Assembly (NCBI RefSeq): GCF_000002235.5
Contig: NW_022145612.1
Span: 14,872,809-14,936,808, forward strand
Source: Strongylocentrotus purpuratus
Lineage: Eukaryota; Echinodermata; Echinoidea; Camarodonta; Strongylocentrotidae
Reading direction: 5' to 3'
DNA: 64,000 nucleotides
Shown here: positions 1 through 10,650 of the stretch, one piece after another
Layout of the letters: every line of letters starts with the position of its first letter
Numbering within the stretch: the first letter of the stretch is position 1
The notes under the pieces: model-generated
Seen by the model: the letters and a program-made list of their open reading frames with translations, nothing else
What the model was told of the DNA's origin: nothing
Databases searched by the model: none
Made by a program: the position numbers and the translations under genes

Positions 1-1125
1 AAAGATGAACAAACAAACTGTATTTTTTTTTTTCTAGCTTGGAATGCATATAATAAACACATTTGGAAATAATATGAAAACAGATATTCTCAACTTCCCT
101 TAAAAACACACACCAAACAGAAACTTATTGTTGCCAATTTTACAAATAAAAATCTAGCCTTAAATCAGCTTCCTCTACCCCTTCAGACCTTTTTCATGAT
201 CTTCAAAATTCTTTAGAAAAGAATACAATTACGGAGTGAAAAAAAAATGACGATTGACGTTTTTATAATTATTCTTTCATTGATACACCATCGACCTTCA
301 GGTTTCAGCAATGGAATCATTTTATCATTTAGAATATAAAGTCTGTAATACAAGAGCATCTATCATATATTGTTAATTAACACCTGTTAAAAGGTAAGAT
401 CAATATAATTGGTTACACATTGTTTCAAAATATATGTGTTCATATATGTGTACTTTTATCATGAATCCTCAGAAAAGATTTCTGCCCCCATGTATTGTCT
501 TTGTATAATGTGTAGTTTATCTTTGTATGCTGCATATTTTTAAGATGACTGGTGGCATATAAAATATAACCAGAATTGGATTTGTATCCCAAGAACTGTT
601 GGATATCTAACTTTGTGTACGTAGGCAGCGAATTCGAGCAATTCTGTTCAGGCTGGCATGAAGACTCTTCAATGCCTGTGTTTATCAATAATTTTAGTTG
701 TTTTACAGGCAGGACCTAAAGTACATGGATCTTTGACAGGTAACTAGGAACACATAAATATACCTTGATGAATATATGGAAAGATTTGCCTAGCGATAGT
801 CAAAACATGTTGTTTCTTCCATTTTGTTATCGCATGATGAACAAACACATCTATAGGTACTATAAATATCATCTGTTTGATCCCAGAAGGACGTTAGCTC
901 CTATAAGTTAACACAGAGTTAATGCCCTTATGGTTCTGAACAGACGGATACTTTGTTTCCAATGTCATGCCAATGGTGACACCTTTACTACAGGATAGAT
1001 TGTCATCATATCAGTTTTGCAGATATGTCCTTGAAAGTGACAGAAGGTGTAGAGGCTTCCAGCAATGACTGAATTTTGTTGTGAAGTATGGGGGAATTGG
1101 AACACGTCTTGGGGTAAATCTCCAT
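1..1125 (-). other. Light-chain 3' UTR and downstream DNA
   Basis: No coding segment was found. The proximal part (lower coordinates from 1125) is presumably the light-chain 3' untranslated region; I could not see a convincing AATAAA on the minus strand, so its end is unknown. A strong hairpin of the GAGCCAGAAGG family lies at 872-944, within about 260 nt of the stop codon. Confidence 0.5.
872..944. repeat. Short foldback hairpin (GAGCCAGAAGG family), copy 1
   Basis: The left arm starts TCTGTTTGATCCCAGAAGG and continues to GTTAGCTC. The right arm reads GAGTTAATGCCCTTATGG then TTCTGAACAGA. About 29-bp arms flank a loop of about 14 nt. It lies on the 3' side of the light-chain stop codon. Confidence 0.7.
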
Positions 1126-1154
1126 TTAGCGGCTGTACACCATCTTGACAAATT
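1126..1154 (-). CDS. MYL6-like: Light-chain exon 6 and stop codon
   Basis: After a TTGTTTTAG acceptor the exon completes a glutamate codon and reads FVKMVYSR then TAA (1128-1126). The preceding exon supplies NYEE, giving the family C terminus NYEEFVKMV. The short last coding exon is as expected for this gene family. Confidence 0.82.
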
Positions 1155-4100
1155 CTAAAACAAGAGAGAAAGAAGAAGAATTTATACATTAGAAAACAAG
1201 GTAATAGTCAGTCACATTGTGTCTTGCCCAACTCTGACCAAGTACATGAATGTTACCAAAGAGCATCCCTGACCCAAGTTTAGTTGCTCTTGAGGGTAAA
1301 ATTTTATTTTTTTAAAACCTTAAATGATCTTTGACCTTAGGACATGACCTACAACAGCATTCGAACATGAGGCCCCCCTGAATACATCCCCGACCAAAGT
1401 TTGGTCACAATAAATGAATGGATAACTGAGCACTGAGCGCCAGGAGGGTCAAATCTGACTGACATGAGCGCTATACAAGAACCCACTATTATTATAAAAA
1501 AAAGCATGCCTCACTTGCATGTGCCCAACTTTTGGAAGAATGGAGTTGCTTTTATCATGTGCGAATGCATTCTTAGCAGCGCTCAAAATACACGGGGGCG
1601 GTGGGCGATTCGCCCCCGTGAGCTACAAAATCGCCCCCCCCCATCGGGTTGCTCACGGGGGTGATTGCAAAATTAAAATCGCCCCGGTGGAATTATAAAA
1701 TAAAGATAATCTTTTCTGTTATAACTTTAACACAATATTGATTTCAATTTTCAAACCTTAAACCAATGAAATGGAACTAAGATTAGCATGCAAGATTTCT
1801 CGTTTTATGAGTAGGCCTATTATTACCAATTCAGCTCGCAGTGCAGTGCCGCCGTCAGCAGTGGTTATAGGCCTACTGCGCCGTTAGTAGCGGTGCGTGT
1901 GCACGCTGCCGCGCAATGTCTGCTGGAGCTGGAGGCGATCGGGCAAGGGCAGAAACATGGTCATGGCCTCCCACCCCGGCCCCCTTGAGCTGCCAAGTGA
2001 AAATGTGATATTAAAGCGGGGGGGGGGGGGGGGGGGGGGGGGGGTGGAGGGGGATTCTGGAGAGGAGGACTACTAATCTATTTAATTTTTTTCAGGGGGC
2101 GGGGGAAGTGAAGCGCCGTTTTAGCATGACTTTCTTTTTAACTCTTACTTTCACCTATCTCAGATAACCCTAAGTTTTTGGTTGCTGCTTTATATGTAGT
2201 TGATAATGCATGATTAAAATAAAGAGAGAGAGAGAGAACCACCATCATTTTGCAATGGTTCAGGGTTCGTGTAATGTACATTTGAAACCATTTCTAAGCG
2301 TCTCAACCCTAAAAAAATAGCAAAACTATTTTTGAGGAAAAGCAATATAATAAAGAATAATAGCTTTATATTGGATCATACTAATACTGATACGGGCTAA
2401 AGACAATGTGGTATTTGTATAGAGGTATTCCAAAATGACATTCTGATAATCAACATTTGTTCTGGTATCATACGTATATACGCATAATACAACTGATCTT
2501 TTTTTTTGAGGAGTATCATAGGTACCAATTCAATGGATATTTGTATAAAAAAGAGCCCCCGTCAGTTATAAAAGAGCCCCCGTGAGAAGGCTCACGGGGG
2601 CTCTTTTTTCGGGGGAAGAGCCCCCGTGGACAAAAAATTAATTTGAGCTCTGATTCTTAGAATGGAGACTGCTCAAATTAATCCTACGTTGACTATCAAT
2701 TTCATTCAAAACTTGGGCAAAGGCAAATTTGACATGAATCAGGAAAATTTTTACTTTGCAGCTCCCTGGGGCCAGATTTTAGGTGTCAAATCAAAGAAAA
2801 CATTACAGGCTTCATTGTGAGTTTCTTTGATTTAATCTTTTTGTACTGATTACAAAAATATTCAAAGGTGACTCTTGGCTACTTCATCTATGTACAAGTA
2901 TCTATAAATACAAATTATTTTTTTATCGCATTTCCTATCATTAAAAGAATGAAATAAACAAATAAAAAATACGATTGAGGAGTTGAGGATCATAATACTG
3001 ACCTTCGTAGTTGACTTGACCTTGAGCATCCTCACATCCACCACACCAAACTGTCAACCTCCTCATCGGTCATCTTCTCACCTGTTATTACAAAGAGATG
3101 AAGTAGAGAATTAAAGATTTAATGACTTCTTTATTCCCCACCCACATAGATATTTCTCGCATGCAAAATATTTTCAATGTACATTAGTATATTGACACAA
3201 GTTTTTTTCTTCTCATTTGGCCGATATTCATTCAAAAGCCTGACATCTTTGCATCATTGGATATATGATCCATCTGTTTATCTTGACACTCGGTATAGTC
3301 TGTAACAAATTGGGTCCAAAAAAATGTGTGTAAATTCTTACTCTTTATTCTTGTTTTGACATTTTATACATTGTCATAAATTCATAGTTCACATAATATT
3401 TTACACAGCGAATTGGAGCGTTCAACAGGCAGTGTGGTATACATAGTCCTACAATCTATATTTGCTCACAGACTACCAAGCAAAATTACACAGAGTTAAT
3501 GCCCTCCTGGTTCCAATTTGAGCAATCCTTGTGTAAATATTATTTAACCCATTGACTACTGAATTATCAAAGTCTCATAGGGTTACACAGGGACCACCCG
3601 GTTCCAGTAAGCAAAGGGTTAAGCCTGTGCATAACTAAACAATCCCTGTTTAGTATCAAAAGAAAAAAAGACACCACCACCACCACTAAATCTCGGTATC
3701 ACCCTAACTTGTGTTTGCAGAAGGTGCTGTAGTAATCTTCAACAACAACTTGTGAAATGGCAATTCCAATGATGTTGTTGATTCCTTAATACCTTAAACC
3801 GAATGCTCTGTTTATGAGCACGATTCTCCAAATAGTTTGATATGCATCACATCTCACACAGGCTCATCAACTAGAACTGGTTTACCTTGGTCCAAACTTT
3901 TGTTAAGATGTGGCCTCTTTGCTTTCCTGGTTATAGGAAGGAAGAAGCAATTCTGCTGGTTTCAGTATGCATCAATTCAAGTTTTTACACACAATGTATC
4001 ACCCTTGTCGGTAACATTGTTGGGGAGAATTTATCCTTGACATTTTTTGTTTTGAAGAGTAAAAACCATCACACTTGATATTCAACCGAGTGAAAAATGG

Positions 4101-7100
4101 ACCCTATATTTATACAATCAAACATTTCTTAGAGGTCACCTCTCTACAACGGCCACCATCGATAGTGGCCATGTATTTTGTCTCCTATGAGAAATAAATG
4201 TGCATTCATTGCATTTTAAAACCTGTCTACAAAGGCCACCTGTCTACTACATTTTCTGTTCCCTTGGGTGACCTTAATAAACAGGTTTGACTGTATATGA
4301 AGACCAAGTGAGGTAGAGAATCTTAGGGTGTTTTCACAAAGATCATAAGTTGAACTTATCTCTAAGTTGGACTTAACAATTATGAAAAGCCATTAGCATC
4401 CTTGAAAATATTTTGTAAAGTTATTTTAAAAGGCATAAAATGTTGATTCAAATCATTCATATTTTCTATCACCATGGGAGATTTCATGTTCTTGATGTGG
4501 GATTTATGAAAAATCTAAAATACTTGAATTTTTGAATTTGAATAAATTTCAAAATAAGGCTACAAATGGCTCTCGATAATATTTAAGTCCAACTTAGAGT
4601 TAAGTTTGACTCGAATCTTTGTGAAACACCCCCCCCCCCAGGTTTCACAGAAGAGTGCTGTTTCTCTCTCTTACCCAGGTTGGTGAGCACATGTCGGAGC
4701 TCAGCTAAGTTGATGGAGCCATTACCCTCCTGGTCAAATACCCTCAGACCCTCAATGAATTCATCCTGGGTGCCCTGTTCCTTCTTCTTCATAGTTGCTG
4801 TCATGATTGGTAAGAACTCCTCAAATGGCACCCTGTGTCCTGTAATACAATGATAGAAAAGACTTGTTATTACGCTACCTCTTTAGTGAACAGTAGGGAT
4901 GTGGTGTAGTTCCTTTGAGTGATAAGCTTATAATACAAATGAAAACTCACATCTTTCATTAGCCAGGTTTTTGAAACACAAGTACATGTACATGTACATA
5001 ATACTACATACGTACATTTACATTTATATGCTGCAGATTAAAGTATAAAACCTACTAATACGGTAATTCAATTTGCAATATCTACAGATACATATACAGG
5101 AAATAAATATGTGTGCTGTGTAAATCATAATATCATCATCATCATCCACATAATAATATCATCAAATAATGAGTTGCTGTTCTTAAATGTCCTAAAGTCC
5201 AAAATATATGTATATTAACAAAAATATACGCAAATCATTAACCAAGTCAAAATGTGAAAATATCATAAAATTCTGAGGACAGCTCATTAGTATACAAATA
5301 ATACACATCAGTGAGGGCATTAGTAAGAATTACCCACACAAGGTACCTTTGGAACAGTCTAACACGCCTGAGGCAATAGCCGAGGGCGCTTGGACTGTTT
5401 TGAAGGTACATGTACCAAGTGTGGGTCATTTTACTAATGCCCGAACAAAATGATGTCTATTATTTGTTTTATAAGATTATGTTTTATTTGTTTTTATAAA
5501 ATGATGATTTTGATAATGACCGGTCATTCCCATTGGATAATGACTGGTCATTACCCAAATTATGCGCAATTACATGTTAGGCAAAATAAATGCCTGGTCA
5601 CGTGTACGCTTTCAACCAATCATTTGATTAGGATCCACGTCATCATCTTATAATAAGTAATGACGTGCTGGAGGTCACATAAACATTAAGCATTCTTTAC
5701 AAGCATGGACTACTAACCTGCAAACTGATATATCACTTACCAGAATCAAAATCTTGAAGAAGTTTCCTGACTTCAGCCTGAGTTGGATTACCCCCGTTGG
5801 CTCTCATGACATCTCCGAGTTGCTCTGTATCAATCTTTCCATCTCCCCTCTTGTCAAAGAGACTAAAGCACTCCTGCATTTCTGTTATCAGGGATCAAGG
5901 AGAGAAAATATAAATGTCATGTGCTCTACCGGTACAGTATGTACATCCAAGATGGATGCAATGTGTTGAAATGTAATTATGGGTACAATAAGCAATTATA
6001 CAGGACCAGTTCAATTCACAACATTGACCAACATGTAGAAACAAAATCAAAACAAAAAAACCACTAGGTACAGGTGTATATGCAAATGTTTAAATGAAAT
6101 CAAAGACATACACAGTGTCCCAAAGAAGTAAGCAGTGCGATACAGAGAATTTCCACAAAACAATATATTCTCATGTAATGAAGAGTATCATATGTAGTGT
6201 ATATACATGTAGTCTTGCCCAGTTGAAAAGAATATCACAACAAGTTCTTGAGTTGCTGCAGTTTTTTGGAAGGTATTTCTATCACAAATACACCAGCTGC
6301 AATTCATTCCAGTTGGCTTTAGGCTATACATGTACTGCATATATCGTTTGGAAACAAATAATTAGGTTATACATGAAGTACATGTAATTCAATTCATGAA
6401 TAATTGTTGAGAAACACATCTGGGTCCCTCCATGATAATCAGCAGTGGCCGGCGCTGTGGCACCAGTGGAGGCACCACTGCACCAGACTGTTCAGGACAA
6501 ATGCACAAGTCAGTGAATTTGTAGTGGTTTCAATGATTATTCATTATCATGTTATGGGTCAACAACATTTCTTTTTGGGGTAGTTTTATTTATTTATTTC
6601 TTTATTATTATTTTTTTCTTCCTATTTTTTCATTGTGGGGGGGGGGGGGGGGGGGGGGGGTTACCTGTAACTTTTAAGACTGTACAAATCTGTCTCAATT
6701 AAAACTTAAATTCAAATAGAAGAAACTATAGAACAATCTTTTGAGCTCACAAGCATCTAAACTATAGTACATGTAGTAACTAATATTTTGAGATTGCAAT
6801 ATGACCAGGAAGTCTAAGTACCAGCAAATCCTTTGACTTCCAATGTATCGTTTCCCGACTTGACTGACATGTTTTTTAGTATCCACTATCCACTGATATC
6901 GACCATAAATCTCCAGCGTACACACAGACACTTATTTTACACCGTTTCATTTCCTTATCACAAAATGTACCTGTCCTTGGTTTTCTATGTTTTGTTGTTT
7001 TGGGCTGTTTGTTTGTTTTAAGAAAAATTGAAACCGAAAAATTCACTTCTGCTACCCAGTACCCACATTCATTATTTTTTCTAGAGTGGGAATCTCAAGT

Positions 7101-9783
7101 TTCTTGATTCCCCCCCCCCCCATTTTCACTTCTACTTCAAAGGACAGAGATTAAAAATAAAATCTCTATGACAGGATTCCATGCATGTTCCTCAGCAAGA
7201 TTCTCTCCTTTTCGACTGAATGATTGAGAGTAACCTGATCACCTGATATCACACAGCAGGATATCACCTAAGGCCTGTCTCTGCTCCACAATCTCCTGAC
7301 ATTTCTACCTGATAAGATTTCATTTTTCTTTTACAAAGCACAAACAAGAAGGTGGACAACAATTGTTCTTACTTGACGGAGTGCTGACTATGGCTATTAG
7401 ATTTAAAGTTGATTTGTTTGATTGAGCATAACTCAATTATTTACTTCAGCTACTTGTTAACCCAACAAATTGAGTTGCCCCAAAAGATGAGGCAAGCAGT
7501 TTTGTAGACCATCGTAACCAAGTCTATTCTGCTGCATATATGACCAGGGAGATAGAAGGGATCATTTCATCTTTATCCTGTTTTTTCATTATCATGTACA
7601 GCAATGTAATTTTACTATTGTTAAGGCATGTAAATTCACTTCTATGCCATTTTATAATGATTTGCTGTCACTGTGATACTTTTTAATGGAATGTGGAGAA
7701 TAAACTTGAACTTGTAACTTGATCCCTGATGACATACCTCTAAGCATAGATCTGTGCTTGTCTCTTCTAGTGACTTATGGGTCTCACATAGTAACATTGG
7801 CAACAAAAGCACATACATGTAGGTGAATCTTAGAAACCAAATACTCAATGAATTTTTAAAATGTATTATCAAGTTATTATAAAATAGTGACTGGATTGGC
7901 TTTTAAGATACTAATAGATAGACCCACATAGTTTGACAAAATGAAAAAAAAAAACAAGAAATTATTTAATCAAAACAGGAAGAGACAGGAGAAAACTCGA
8001 TCATTTACAAACAATTACTCTTGTATTCAGTATTGTACTTATAATAAGACTTCTCATGGTCCTACATGTACATTTCATTATCTTTTATTTAACAACAAAA
8101 AATATTGTGTGAAATAATAAACAACTTGGATACTTCTAGTCTTCTAAGTTCTACCCTTGGATTACAAGAAACACCATGATTCACAAGCACAACAAAAAGG
8201 CAATAAAAAGGTGTTTTTTTAAATACACTGTACCTTAGTGTCCAATTATTTAAATTAATAGCAGATGAATTTGAATTTCTTAAAAGAAGCCTAGGATTAC
8301 TTGCTTGCTGAAATAAGCAAGCATAACATAAACTATAAATTCAGATTTTTTTTTTTCTTCGATAGACAATATTTGTTTAAATCATCATGAAAATTACTGA
8401 ATCTATCTTTACTTATTCCTAATCTTGACAAGATATGCAGCATATTCAACGCAATAGATTTGGGGATAAACATACATGTATGAAGTTTACATTTATCAGT
8501 TCTTGGATTTATGATCCGATAAACCTTGTCAAGAAAGCTTGACAAGAAAAACAACAGTCTTGATATATAAACATTTCTTTCAAATGCAAAATCAAATGAC
8601 CAGATTCCAAAGGCCAGGGTACAGGTTGAGTCCACCATGGGAGATGTGAGTTGGTCAGTCAGTAGGTTAATTTTTCCTACAAACTGATTCAGACAAGCCC
8701 CAGTTCAAAACTGAGTTACATCTTTCGGATGGTGATGTTAAAGGTCGGTTGCGAGATGCAATTAATCATCTATCTGATTTAAATTTGATACATGTCTGCA
8801 AAAGCCCAATGCCATAGTACAGACATAGACAAACACAAAGACATTTAAGATTTATAAATCAACTGATTTGATTCACATGATATAACAAGTAAATAAAATT
8901 GTAAAATAAAAAAATGTCCAAACAATCCAGCATAATAATGATTTTACATGTATGCTAAAATATGCAAAGGCAAACAAAAAGCAAACACAGAGAAAAGACA
9001 AACTAACAAGCAAAACCAAAAAACACTGGCCAAATGAATGATCCTGCCAGTGTCCTCTTCACAACTTTCCTGACTTTTCTGGCTTCACTTTACTCTTCTT
9101 TAGCCTTTAGTTTATTACTCTCACTTCTGACAATGAAGAAGTAGACTCTAAACTATCTCATACAGTGTAATTCATCCAACACATATGAGATAATTAATCA
9201 ACAATAGTGAGGTTTTAATGGTCTTTCAGACGCAGTGCAGTGGATATTTTCAAAACCGGAAGTAAAAGCTCTTTGTATTGTACACAGCAATGAGTCTGAT
9301 TCTGAGTCAAGATTTTTCTAGATCAATTTGTTCACTAAGCTAAGTATTGGCTTTATTGCACTGGAAATATTTCGTATTTCAATAAACAAAAATAGGCAAT
9401 TACATATCAGAATCACTTTTTTCTAAACAATATCACAATATGTGGGTCTAGAATGGGTCATGCCATGGCATATCCAGTCTCCTTCGCCACTGAAATCTTT
9501 CAGATTGAATTTTTGTTTGTTCGACAGGGATGCCGTGCCCTTTGCAAGCCAACGTTACACACTTCAAATTCACGCTGGCCCAGCCCATCGCTTGCGGCCT
9601 TGTGTCAATGGTTTGGAATGTGGATAAATGACGGAAAAAAAGAACAAGAAAATCACTTACCCGAAAGTTGATCCTCAGTGACAGACTGAAATATGAAAAG
9701 AAAATAATATTTACATTACTTACAGTCAAAATTTACAAACGATCATTGGAAAAATATAGTAAATTTTGATGTTTTCTCACCAT
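1126..9783 (-). CDS. MYL6-like: Myosin essential light chain, six coding exons (MYL1/3/6 family)
   Basis: Joined exons on the minus strand (9783-9781, 9685-9661, 5881-5741, 4839-4675, 3081-3003, 1154-1126) read [20 protein letters not shown] at the N terminus and end [12 protein letters not shown] then TAA. All introns are GT-AG; introns 2 to 5 are phase 1. Family features are [12 protein letters not shown] (first EF-hand fold), [13 protein letters not shown] (third), [18 protein letters not shown] and [13 protein letters not shown] (fourth). About 146 residues fits the roughly 150 usual for the family. Essential light chains bind the first IQ motif of the myosin II lever arm and act in the actomyosin cytoskeleton or muscle. 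Oddity: exon 5 carries one base more than its phases allow, so the frame breaks between DSLV and CEDAQ. This may be a sequencing error, an allele or a decayed copy; everything else looks functional. MYL6 versus another paralogue cannot be settled here. Confidence 0.88.
1421..1500 (+). mobile_element. SINE 3'-tail fragment
   Basis: The stretch contains GAGCGCTATACAAGAACC followed by ACTATTATTAT. This is the 3' end typical of the tRNA-derived SINEs at 19651 and 34029, which also end in a GCGCTATA block and an ATT repeat. The head is not recognisable. Confidence 0.45.
1577..2652. mobile_element. hAT-type non-autonomous DNA transposon with 8-bp target duplication
   Basis: The left end begins CAGCGCTCAAAATA then a CACGGGGGC block; the right end is its imperfect reverse complement, ending GAGCTCTG. 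The flanks are an exact 8-bp direct repeat ATTCTTAG at 1569-1576 and 2653-2660, diagnostic of hAT insertion. The interior has further inverted CCCCCGTGAGC blocks, a G run at about 2018-2044 and no transposase frame. It sits inside intron 5 of the light-chain gene. Confidence 0.85.
3003..3081 (-). CDS. MYL6-like: Light-chain exon 5, one base too long
   Basis: The exon begins after an AACAG acceptor with [13 protein letters not shown] and ends [11 protein letters not shown] before a GTCAG donor. Both halves match the family, but they lie in different frames: the exon is 79 nt where its phases require 78, and the literal frame reaches TGA. The extra base falls in the repetitive GGTGTGGTGGA stretch around 3034-3050, a plausible place for a sequencing or assembly slip. 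A real allele or a decayed gene copy cannot be excluded. Confidence 0.8.
3486..3520. repeat. Half copy of the GAGCCAGAAGG hairpin family
   Basis: The segment ACACAGAGTTAATGCCC followed by TCCTGGTTCCAA matches the right arm of the hairpins at 872, 44642 and 48483. The left arm is not recognisable. It lies in intron 4 of the light-chain gene. Confidence 0.45.
3548..3618. mobile_element. Small TTAA-flanked inverted-repeat element
   Basis: TTAA (3544-3547) is followed by CCCATTGACTACTGAA. The other end, read in reverse complement, starts CCCTTTGCTTACTGGAA next to TTAA (3619-3622). TTAA targets with CCC ends point to piggyBac-like mobilisation. At 71 bp it is a minimal element with no coding capacity. 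Confidence 0.55.
4113..4295. mobile_element. Tc1/mariner-like MITE, TACAGTCAAAC ends
   Basis: The left end TACAATCAAAC and the reverse-complemented right end TACAGTCAAACCTG form terminal inverted repeats, continuing into AGGTCACC on both arms. TA borders both ends. The interior has AAGGCCACC blocks and no frame. It lies in intron 4 of the light-chain gene. Confidence 0.6.
4326..4632. mobile_element. Foldback MITE in light-chain intron 4
   Basis: Two arms of about 68 bp, beginning GGGTGTTTTCACAAAGAT on the left and GGGTGTTTCACAAAGATT on the reverse-complemented right, share a CTAAGTTGGACTTAA core and end at AGCCATT. The spacer of about 170 bp is AT-rich. The right end abuts a C run only 43 bp from exon 4. 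No clear target duplication is visible. Confidence 0.7.
4675..4839 (-). CDS. MYL6-like: Light-chain exon 4 (central and third EF-hand folds)
   Basis: 165 nt, phase 1 to phase 1. It encodes [48 protein letters not shown] and RHVLTNLG. The acceptor ends TTACAG and the donor is [15 protein letters not shown] and GLRVFD-EGNG are strong essential light-chain hallmarks. A short inverted-repeat transposon ends only about 43 bp into the following intron. Confidence 0.9.
5294..5468. mobile_element. Foldback MITE with GGGCATTAGTAA arms
   Basis: GGGCATTAGTAA with a CCCACAC block (5315 on) is mirrored by the reverse complement ending at 5442. The symmetry extends outwards through ACAAATAATA-ACATCA on both sides. 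The centre contains CGCCTGAGGC and GCCGAGGGCG. Two perfect palindromes, AATGACCGGTCATT and AATGACTGGTCATT, lie just beyond (about 5516-5562). It is in light-chain intron 3. Confidence 0.55.
5741..5881 (-). CDS. MYL6-like: Light-chain exon 3 (first EF-hand fold)
   Basis: 141 nt, phase 1 to phase 1. It encodes [20 protein letters not shown] and then [18 protein letters not shown] and [10 protein letters not shown]. The acceptor ends AACAG and the donor is GTAAG. The GDVMRA-G-NPT-AEV block is the family signature between the first two helix-loop-helix units. Confidence 0.88.
5882..9660 (-). other. Light-chain intron 2
   Basis: 3.8 kb of AT-rich intron with no credible exon. It holds a G run of about 24 (near 6637-6660), a C run near 7110 and at least eight TACATGTA octamers (for example 6204, 6327, 6379, 6768, 7814, 8063, 8473, 8945). 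No classified transposon was recognised. Confidence 0.6.
9661..9685 (-). CDS. MYL6-like: Light-chain exon 2
   Basis: This 25-nt micro-exon encodes SVTEDQLS plus the first base of a glutamate codon. It is bounded by a TTTCAG acceptor and a GTAAG donor. The TEDQ motif is typical of the essential light-chain N terminus. Confidence 0.8.
9781..9783 (-). CDS. MYL6-like: Light-chain coding exon 1 (ATG only)
   Basis: The minus strand reads CGCAATC ATG followed at once by the donor GTGAG, so the first coding exon contributes only the initiator methionine in phase 0. An intron right after the start codon is a known arrangement in calmodulin-superfamily genes. It is a short 95-bp intron, and the next exon supplies SVTEDQLS, matching family N termini. 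The 5' untranslated part lies at higher coordinates. Confidence 0.75.
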
Positions 9784-9990
9784 GATTGCGGTAGTTTTAT
9801 ACTTTATTGTCAGTCGAAAATACGCCCAGCTGGTACAGTAGGTAGTATAGATGTGCTAGATATATATATAATCGGCCACTCTGATACGTGCACACCTAGA
9901 ACGTACTTCGCGCGCTCCATCTTGCGCTAAATCTATGCAATTGTGATTGCCAGAAAAGAAAAAGAAGAAGAAGCACTACAAATATTTATG
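9784..9990 (-). promoter_or_regulatory. Probable light-chain promoter and 5' UTR
   Basis: Upstream of the minus-strand ATG are a TATATATATA run (9861-9870), an E-box CAGCTG (9827-9832) and the element CAAGATGG (about 9920), which resembles a YY1 site. A GCGCGC patch sits beside it in otherwise AT-rich DNA. The transcription start is not determinable from sequence alone, and the motifs are short, so this is inference. Confidence 0.3.
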
Positions 9991-10096
9991 TTTAAATTTG
10001 TTTGCTCAGCGTAGCGAAACGAACTAAGAGTGACTTTTAAAAAAAAATGGATGAAATATAAGGATGTTGATTTGTTTTTGTTATATATGCTGTATA

Positions 10097-10228
10097 CAGG
10101 GGCGTACGCAGGGGGGGGGGGGGTTTGGGGTTCAAACCCCCCCCCCTTTGGTATTTTTATGTATGTAAACCCCCCCCCCTAAAAAAAACCTAAAACCCCC
10201 CCCCCTTTGTTTTGTTTTTGTTTTTATT

Positions 10229-10265
<37 letters not shown>

Positions 10266-10375
10266 ATACCCACGGCTAACCTAAATAAGGTGACCTTACC
10301 CCCCCCCCCCCCCCAACGACAAAAATGTCAAATTATGAAATTTCGAGACCAAAAAAAAAAAAAATGTGTCCGCTT

Positions 10376-10424
<49 letters not shown>

Positions 10425-10501
10425 ACTGAGCTACTTTTCGGCTGGCTGAGTCGTTGCGATTTTTTTTGACCTCCAAAAAAAAAAAAAAAAAGTGTCCGCT
10501 T

Positions 10502-10556
<55 letters not shown>

Positions 10557-10650
10557 ACTGAGCGACTTTTCGGCCGGCGCGATTTTCAAATTTTCGGGAG
10601 CAAAATATTTTAAAACCCCCCCCCTTGAAAAAATCCTGCGTACGCCCCTG
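10097..10650. mobile_element. hAT-type MITE with giant C runs and 8-bp target duplication
   Basis: The ends are perfect inverted repeats, CAGGGGCGTACGCAGG on the left and its reverse complement on the right. The exact 8-bp direct repeat GCTGTATA flanks the element (10089-10096 and 10651-10658), as expected for hAT. The interior holds two copies of an A-run, TGTCCGCTTA, C-run, CACTGAGC-ACTTTTCGGC module. The C runs are 48 (10377-10424) and 54 (10503-10556) bases. No transposase frame is present; the apparent glycine or proline-rich frames are homopolymer artefacts. Confidence 0.88.

Noticed and set aside
1126-9783. Light-chain locus as a processed or dead pseudogene
   Set aside because: Introns, splice sites and the rest of the coding sequence are all well kept; a single base in a repetitive stretch is more likely an error or allele.
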